Assembly (NCBI RefSeq): GCF_013205055.1
Contig: NZ_JABMLF010000004.1
Location: forward strand, 419,840-483,839
From: Rathayibacter sp. VKM Ac-2856
GTDB taxonomy: Bacteria > Actinomycetota > Actinomycetes > Actinomycetales > Microbacteriaceae
Direction of reading: 5' to 3'
Length of the DNA stretch: 64,000 nt
This document shows positions 59,458-64,000 of this stretch, piece after piece. Numbering within the stretch: the first letter of the stretch is position 1; the number at the start of each line of letters is the position of its first letter. The position numbers and the translations under genes are program-made. The notes below the pieces were generated by a model. That model was not told the DNA's origin. It worked only from the letters and a program-made list of their open reading frames with translations, and searched no databases.

Positions 59458-59628
59458 ATGCCGGTCGAGCAGCGGCGTATCGAGACCCACGTGTCGATGA
59501 CGGTGGATCTCGATACGCACCCTGCGGGCGCTACTCGATCAGCATGGATCGCGTGCTCTCGGGGGAGTCACGTCGCGGCGCCCCCCTTCATGCTGGTCGA
59601 GCAGCCGCGCAGCGGCGTATCGAGACCC
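59458..59628. repeat. Dispersed hairpin element, cluster 9 (family B)
   Basis: A head-to-head pair (59458-59488 shortened, 59504-59545) and one inverted unit (59589-59627, stem CCGC/GCGG) occupy the gap after htrA (59454-59709). The forward unit's stem, CCC-x-GGG, is partly decayed. Confidence 0.78.
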
Positions 59629-59667
59629 GCCCACCGCACCGCGCGCCCGCACCCCTCGCGACGCGCC

Positions 59668-59692
59668 GTTGTTTTGAATAACTCAACACAAC
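59668..59692. promoter_or_regulatory. Fur/PerR-type operator
   Basis: GTTGTTTTGA (59668-59677), ATAAC, TCAACACAAC (59683-59692): a 10-bp inverted repeat with one mismatch. It overlaps a -35-like TTGAAT (59675-59680) and lies 17 bp before the Fur gene, so the product should repress its own operon. Confidence 0.75.
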
Positions 59693-59696
59693 TCGG

Positions 59697-59702
59697 TAGC
59701 CT
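59697..59702 (+). promoter_or_regulatory. -10 element for the fur-katA operon
   Basis: TAGCCT, 16 bp after TTGAAT and 7 nt before the ATG, suggesting a leaderless transcript. Confidence 0.55.
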
Positions 59703-59709
59703 TGTCCCC

Positions 59710-60195
59710 ATGACGATGACGGACGACCGCCTGCGAGCCTCCGGGCTCAAGGCCACCGCCACCCGGCGGGCCGTCCTGCTGGCGCTCGAGGGGCACCCGC
59801 ACTCCGACGTCGACCAGATCCTCGCGCGGGTGCGCGGCGATCTGCCCGACACCTCGGCGCAGGCCGTGTACGGAGTGCTCGCCGCGTTCACCGAGGCCGG
59901 CCTCGCCCGCCGCATCGAGCCGGAGGGTCACGCCCGCCGCTTCGAGCTGCGCGTGGGCGACAACCACCATCACGTCGTCTGCCGCAGCTGCGGCGCCGTC
60001 GCCGACGTCGACTGCGTCGTCGGCCACGCTCCCTGCCTGCACCCGTCCTCGTCGAGCGGCTTCGCCGTCGACACGGCCGACATCACGTTCTGGGGCACCT
60101 GCCCCGACTGCCTCGCGCAGGCCGAGACCCGGCCCGCGCCCGCCATCACCGCCGCGGAGGGCCCCACCGGTCCCCGCCGACAGGAGGACTCATGA
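59710..60195 (+). CDS. Fur family transcriptional regulator (CatR/FurA/PerR-like)
   Basis: 161 residues. The winged-helix (about 1-80) has [14 protein letters not shown] and [24 protein letters not shown] (86-95) and C-P-D-C (131-134) give the regulatory and structural metal sites (C91, C94, C131, C134). It overlaps the catalase gene (ATGA), the arrangement of FurA-KatG and CatR-CatA, so it is a peroxide-sensing repressor of catalase. A 10-bp dyad covers its promoter. Confidence 0.92.
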   Translation: MTMTDDRLRASGLKATATRRAVLLALEGHPHSDVDQILARVRGDLPDTSAQAVYGVLAAFTEAGLARRIEPEGHARRFELRVGDNHHHVVCRSCGAVADVDCVVGHAPCLHPSSSSGFAVDTADITFWGTCPDCLAQAETRPAPAITAAEGPTGPRRQEDS

Positions 60196-61691
60196 CCGAG
60201 GAACGATTCACGACGACCGACGCCGGAGCGCCCGTCGCCAGCGACGAGCACTCGCTGAGCGTCGGAGCCGACGGCCCCATCGCTCTCCACGACCACTACC
60301 TCCTCGAGAAGCTGGCGCAGTTCAACCGCGAGCGCATCCCGGAGCGCGTCGTCCACGCCAAGGGCGGCGGCGCCTTCGGCCGCTTCGTCACCACCGGCGA
60401 CGTCAGCGCCTACACCCGCGCCGCGCTGTTCCAGCCCGGCGTCGAGACCGAGATGCTCGCGCGCTTCTCCACCGTCGCCGGCGAGCAGGGCTCGCCCGAC
60501 ACCTGGCGCGACCCGCGCGGCTTCGCGCTGAAGTTCTACACGAGCGAGGGCAACTACGACCTCGTCGGCAACAACACCCCGGTGTTCTTCCTCCGCGACG
60601 GCATCAAGTTCCCCGACTTCATCCGCTCGCAGAAGCGCCTCCCCGGCACGCACCTGCGCGACCACGACATGCAGTGGGACTTCTGGACCCTGTCGCCCGA
60701 GTCGGCGCACCAGGTCACCTGGCTGATGGGCGACCGCGGCCTGCCGAGCTCGTGGCGGCACATGGACGGCTTCGGCTCGCACACCTACCAGTGGGTCAAC
60801 GCCGCGGGCGAGCGCTTCTGGGTCAAGTACCACTTCAAGACGAACCAGGGCATCGAGATCCTCAGCCAGGAGCAGGCCGACCAGATCGCGGGCGAGGACG
60901 CGGACTTCCACATCCGCGACCTCTCGGCCGCCATCGACCGCGGCGACCACCCCTCGTGGACCCTGTCGGTCCAGGTGATGCCGTACGCCGAGGCCGAGTC
61001 CTACCGGTTCAACCCGTTCGACCTCACCAAGGTCTGGCCGCACGCGGACTACCCGCTGATCGAGGTCGGCACGATGACGCTCGACCGCAATCCGGAGAAC
61101 TACTTCGCGCAGATCGAGCAGGCGACCTTCGCCCCCTCGAACTTCGTGCCCGGGATCGAGGCCAGCCCCGACAAGATGCTGCTCGCGCGCATCTTCAGCT
61201 ACGCCGACGCGCACCGCTACCGCGTGGGCACCAACCACGCGCAGCTGCCGGTCAACGCGGCGAAGTCGCCGGTGCACTCGTACTCGAAGGACGGCGCGAT
61301 GCGCTTCGACTTCCAGCGCTCCGAGCTGCCCGTCTACGCGCCCAACACGACGGGCGGCGCGCACGCCGACCCCGCCCGTGCGGCGGAGGGACCCGGCTGG
61401 GAGACCGACGGCGCGCTCACGCGGGCCGCGGCGACCCTGCACCCCGAGGACGACGACTTCGGCCAGGCCGGCACGCTCTACCGCGACGTCCTCGACGACG
61501 ACGCCAAGGCGCGCCTCGTCGCCAACATCGCCGGCCACGTCTCCAAGGTGACCCGCCCGGAGCTGCGCCAGCGCGTGCTCCAGTACTGGGCGAACGTCGA
61601 CAGCTCGCTGTCGCAGCGCGTCGCCGAGGCCCTCGAGCCGTCCGCCCCGGGTGCGGACGTCTCGCCGGAAGAGGTCGGCATCCACGCCTGA
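60192..61691 (+). CDS. katA: Monofunctional heme catalase (small-subunit clade)
   Basis: 499 residues. Catalytic H55 lies in [13 protein letters not shown]; the distal Asn is in V-G-N-N-T-P-V-F-F; the proximal heme Tyr lies in [12 protein letters not shown]. Length and the short N-terminus put it in clade 3. It has no C-terminal flavodoxin-like domain. It is translated with the Fur gene and ends in a strong hairpin. Confidence 0.96.
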   Translation: MTEERFTTTDAGAPVASDEHSLSVGADGPIALHDHYLLEKLAQFNRERIPERVVHAKGGGAFGRFVTTGDVSAYTRAALFQPGVETEMLARFSTVAGEQGSPDTWRDPRGFALKFYTSEGNYDLVGNNTPVFFLRDGIKFPDFIRSQKRLPGTHLRDHDMQWDFWTLSPESAHQVTWLMGDRGLPSSWRHMDGFGSHTYQWVNAAGERFWVKYHFKTNQGIEILSQEQADQIAGEDADFHIRDLSAAIDRGDHPSWTLSVQVMPYAEAESYRFNPFDLTKVWPHADYPLIEVGTMTLDRNPENYFAQIEQATFAPSNFVPGIEASPDKMLLARIFSYADAHRYRVGTNHAQLPVNAAKSPVHSYSKDGAMRFDFQRSELPVYAPNTTGGAHADPARAAEGPGWETDGALTRAAATLHPEDDDFGQAGTLYRDVLDDDAKARLVANIAGHVSKVTRPELRQRVLQYWANVDSSLSQRVAEALEPSAPGADVSPEEVGIHA

Positions 61692-61696
61692 CCTCC

Positions 61697-61738
61697 GGAG
61701 CGCGGTCCCCGGGTGATCACTCCCGGGCACCGCGCTCC
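61697..61738 (+). terminator. Long hairpin after katA
   Basis: GGAGCGCGGTCCCCGGG (61697-61713) pairs with CCCGGGCACCGCGCTCC (61722-61738), one mismatch, 8-nt loop; 5 bp after the catalase stop. Confidence 0.8.
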
Positions 61739-61856
61739 TCCGCCCGGTCCCCCCGGACCGAGCGCCCACGAGCAGCGGGCGGTGCGGGCTGTCGCATGCG
61801 GCCCCGCACCGTCCGCTTCCCCGTTCGAGTCGTCCCCGCCCTCCGGCACGGGAGTC

Positions 61857-63350
61857 TCAGCCCGGGAAGCCGAGGCGCCGCTGCCACTCGGCGAGCACCT
61901 CCCCAATGACGTCGAAGAGCTCCGCACCCCGGTGCGGAGCATCGATCTCGGTGCTCGTCACCCGCACTCCGGTCGGCAGGATCTCCACGATCGCGGCTCC
62001 CGACGCGGCGATCGACCGCTCGTGCCCGGGCCCCGCGAGGACGTCGGTGCGATTCGCCGAACCGGGTGCGACCACCACCGGAGCCGCGTTCGAGGTGTCG
62101 ACGAAGGCGTGGTGCCAGTGCCCCGCCAGCACCGCGAGCAGCCTCGACCCGGCGACGGCCTCCCAGAAGTCGTGCGGATTCGCGAGTCCCATCCGCCGGT
62201 GCAGGGGAGTGACCGCCTCGATCGGCGGGTGGTGCAGCACCACGACGGTCGGGGCCGACGGGTCCGCGGCGATCCGCTCCCGCAGCCACGCGAGCGTCGG
62301 CTCGGCGAGCAGCCCCCAGGACGCTCCGCCCGGAACGGACGAGTCCAGGACGAGGATCCGCACCCCGCGCACCCGGACCTCGGTGTTCCACGGCCCGTCC
62401 GAGCCGAAGCCCTCCCGGTCGTCGTGATTGCCGAGGGCGAGCACCAGCGCGGCGCCCTTCTCGGCGCACCATTCCTCGAGCCGTGCGCGGAGGACCCGGT
62501 ACGACTCCGGATCCCCGTCGTCGGTCAGGTCGCCCGACACCACGACGGCATCGAGGTCGGCGACGGCCGAGTGCGCGGAGAGCAGCGCCTCGAGCGCGGC
62601 GCGCGGATCGACGATGCGGTTGTACCGCGCCGTCGGGTCGGCGAGGAGGTGAGTGTCCGAGAGGTGGAGCATTCGCAAGGTGCGGGGAGCCCGCTCCTCG
62701 AGGACCGCGTCCGCCCGCTCTCCCGCCGCCTCGATCCGCTCGGCGTTCCGCTCGTCGGGACCGTCGGTCCAGGCGATCGCCTCCTCGAGGGTCTTGCCGA
62801 AGCGGAGATGCCGGGCGACGAGTCGCCGTCGGCGCAGCGTCGGCTCGATCCGCAGGTGCAGTGTGAGGTCGAGCAGGCCGGCGACCTCGGCCCACCCGTC
62901 GTCCTCGAGCAGCAGGTAGTTGCCCTCGACCAGCACGATCGTCCGCTCGCCGACGGGGAGTGGGAGCGCATCCGGCACGGGCTCCTCGATCGAGCGGTCG
63001 AAGGCGGCGACCCGCACGACCTCGCCCGGGCGAGCGGACCGCAGTCTCCGCACCGCCCGGACGAAGCCGTCGACGTCGAAGGTGTCGGGAGCGCCCATCC
63101 GATCGCGCCGGCCGAGTTCGCGCAGGCGCTCCTGGGGGAGGTGGTACCCGTCGAGCGGGAGGACGAGAGCACCGGGGATCCGGGTGCGGAGCCGCTCGGC
63201 GATCGTGGACTTGCCGGCGCCGGGCGATCCGGTGAGTCCGACCAGCAGGAGCGGGCGGTCCTCGCCGGCACGAAGGATCGCGGTCACCGCCTCGTCGATC
63301 GAGGTGAGGGCGGGGCGGGACTCGGGTCGGGACCGATCGGGGCGTGGCAT
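61857..63350 (-). CDS. Fused P-loop kinase and CpdA-like metallophosphoesterase
   Basis: 497 residues in one unbroken frame. The N-terminal part (about 1-222) is an uridine-kinase/PanK-like P-loop protein with Walker A G-S-P-G-A-G-K-S-T (41-49), P-L-D-G-Y-H-L-P near 65 and V-E-G-N-Y-L-L-L near 141, the set of YggC/fructokinase-type nucleoside/sugar kinases. From about 226 a class III phosphodiesterase begins: L-S-D-T-H (230-234), G-D-L (273-275), G-N-H-D (307-310), L-H-H-P-P (372-376), G-H-W-H (410-413). The ATG at 63350 is preferred because the upstream frame is unconserved. The fusion is unusual. The two activities might act on the same metabolite, or the phosphodiesterase might limit the kinase product; both are guesses. 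Confidence 0.85.
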   Translation of the reverse strand: MPRPDRSRPESRPALTSIDEAVTAILRAGEDRPLLLVGLTGSPGAGKSTIAERLRTRIPGALVLPLDGYHLPQERLRELGRRDRMGAPDTFDVDGFVRAVRRLRSARPGEVVRVAAFDRSIEEPVPDALPLPVGERTIVLVEGNYLLLEDDGWAEVAGLLDLTLHLRIEPTLRRRRLVARHLRFGKTLEEAIAWTDGPDERNAERIEAAGERADAVLEERAPRTLRMLHLSDTHLLADPTARYNRIVDPRAALEALLSAHSAVADLDAVVVSGDLTDDGDPESYRVLRARLEEWCAEKGAALVLALGNHDDREGFGSDGPWNTEVRVRGVRILVLDSSVPGGASWGLLAEPTLAWLRERIAADPSAPTVVVLHHPPIEAVTPLHRRMGLANPHDFWEAVAGSRLLAVLAGHWHHAFVDTSNAAPVVVAPGSANRTDVLAGPGHERSIAASGAAIVEILPTGVRVTSTEIDAPHRGAELFDVIGEVLAEWQRRLGFPG

Positions 63351-63496
63351 GCGCCCATTCTCGTCAGGGGACGAGCGCCCCTCCCGGTGCGTCGTCCACT
63401 CCGTGGAGAGTGGCGGACATCCTTGCCATGGGGAGGAGAGCCGATGGGGACGCCGATACGCGACACGCCCGGGATGAGCGGTTCCGGGCCGCCGGT

Positions 63497-63525
63497 TTGA
63501 CAGCACCCGGAACGAGCCGTAACTT
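63497..63525 (+). promoter_or_regulatory. rRNA operon promoter P1
   Basis: TTGACA (63497-63502), 17 bp, TAACTT (63520-63525). A near-consensus sigma-70/HrdB-type promoter in the non-coding region before the rRNA leader. Confidence 0.75.
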
Positions 63526-63778
63526 ATTCCAAGTCGCCACACAGGCCGCAGGGAAACGGAAGAAACGAGCTCCGCTGGAGCACGGTTCGACGTCCCGGCC
63601 TCATTCGGCACCATCCACTCGGTAAGACAGTCCTTCGGGTCACGTCTGCCGCACGGATGTAAAGCCTTCGCAGGATCCATCGGATCCGGCACCTTCGCCG
63701 CCCGGCGACGGACTCAGGTCCGGAACCGAGCAACGTCGGAGCGCCTACGAGCGTTTCGGCAGGGCGGAAAAGCCGGAC

Positions 63779-63806
63779 TTGACACGGCCTGCGGATGTGC
63801 TAAGTT
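63779..63806 (+). promoter_or_regulatory. rRNA operon promoter P2
   Basis: TTGACA (63779-63784), 16 bp, TAAGTT (63801-63806). Lies 282 bp downstream of P1 and precedes the leader. Confidence 0.75.
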
Positions 63807-64000
63807 AGTCAAGTTGCCACGGCGGCTGAGAGAACAACTTCCTCAGCTTAGCGAAGTCTACTGACTAAGGCAACATCTTCGATCACTTCCGTTGTGAAGC
63901 ACCTTCTGTGGTGTGGAGGCGGAATGTGTCCGATTCTTGAGAACTCAACAGCGTGCACTATGTTCAATGCCAAATTTATAACCCCGTCCGGGTCTTGTGA
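63807..64000 (+). other. Leader of an rRNA operon (16S gene beyond the window)
   Basis: No frame is coding. TTGAGAACTCAACAG (63937-63951), followed by GCGTGCAC, is the element found before 16S rRNA in actinobacteria, next to the antitermination and processing signals. A small stem GCTGAG/CTCAGC lies just past P2. The region 63351-63778 upstream of P2 has no gene besides P1. The window ends before the 16S start. Confidence 0.8.

Overview
The window is high-GC DNA from an actinobacterium, most likely a member of the Microbacteriaceae (Rathayibacter, Curtobacterium and Clavibacter are the genera it most resembles; this is inferred from gene families such as DUF7882 and DUF3151, from codon use and from the rRNA leader, not from a search). 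It reads as ordinary chromosome: many GTG starts, four-base ATGA/GTGA overlaps inside operons, and -10 hexamers placed 6-7 nt before start codons, which suggests leaderless mRNAs. I see no insertion sequence, prophage, integrase, tRNA or CRISPR array.

Layout. 1-17 kb: HAD phosphatases, an MFS transporter, a YjbR protein, DoxX, a secreted LANTG-anchored 5'-nucleotidase, purA, an ABC/FtsX exporter, small conserved proteins, nnrD with a histidine phosphatase, a lipoprotein and two alpha/beta hydrolases. 17-25 kb: an epimerase and a general-stress group (DUF3618, holin-like and LEA-like operon, small lipoprotein, CsbD protein), a formaldehyde-dehydrogenase-like enzyme, Ohr and chorismate mutase. 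25-31 kb: a TetR-controlled envelope or efflux module (YhgE/Pip protein plus an MMPL transporter carrying a degenerate ABC ATPase tail). 31-38 kb: LysR, two aldo/keto reductases, a LysM lipoprotein, and a winged-helix regulator/serine hydrolase/membrane protein operon. 38-50 kb: purL, a MarP-like protease, an Eis-like acetyltransferase, and an iron-siderophore uptake operon under an IdeR-type box. 50-57 kb: hicAB, a beta-phosphoglucomutase/GH65 phosphorylase pair, a frameshifted glycosyltransferase and purSQ. 57-64 kb: a VOC protein, an HtrA protease, a Fur-type regulator with catalase, a kinase-phosphodiesterase fusion, and tandem promoters with the leader of an rRNA operon whose 16S gene lies beyond the right edge.

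The most unusual content lies between genes. Nearly every long gap holds inverted or tandem repeats, of at least seven unrelated families: a 59-bp palindrome with a fixed 25-nt loop (4 copies); a dispersed element, often in head-to-head pairs, whose hairpin stem varies with compensation (9 clusters); an array of six hairpins alternating between two stem sequences (37568-38052); nine 19-bp iterons (42009-42179); seven 92-93-bp repeats (43651-44285); and two single long palindromes. None shows a coding function. They look like structured elements: terminators, REP/BIME-like elements or protein-binding arrays.

Working links between genes: Fur and catalase form an autoregulated oxidative-stress unit; FecB, two FecCD permeases and FecE form a complete siderophore importer; pgmB and GH65 form a phosphorolytic disaccharide pathway; the TetR operators sit between the regulator and the divergent MMPL/YhgE operon; purA, purL, purQ and purS are all present but purL is 15.6 kb from purSQ.
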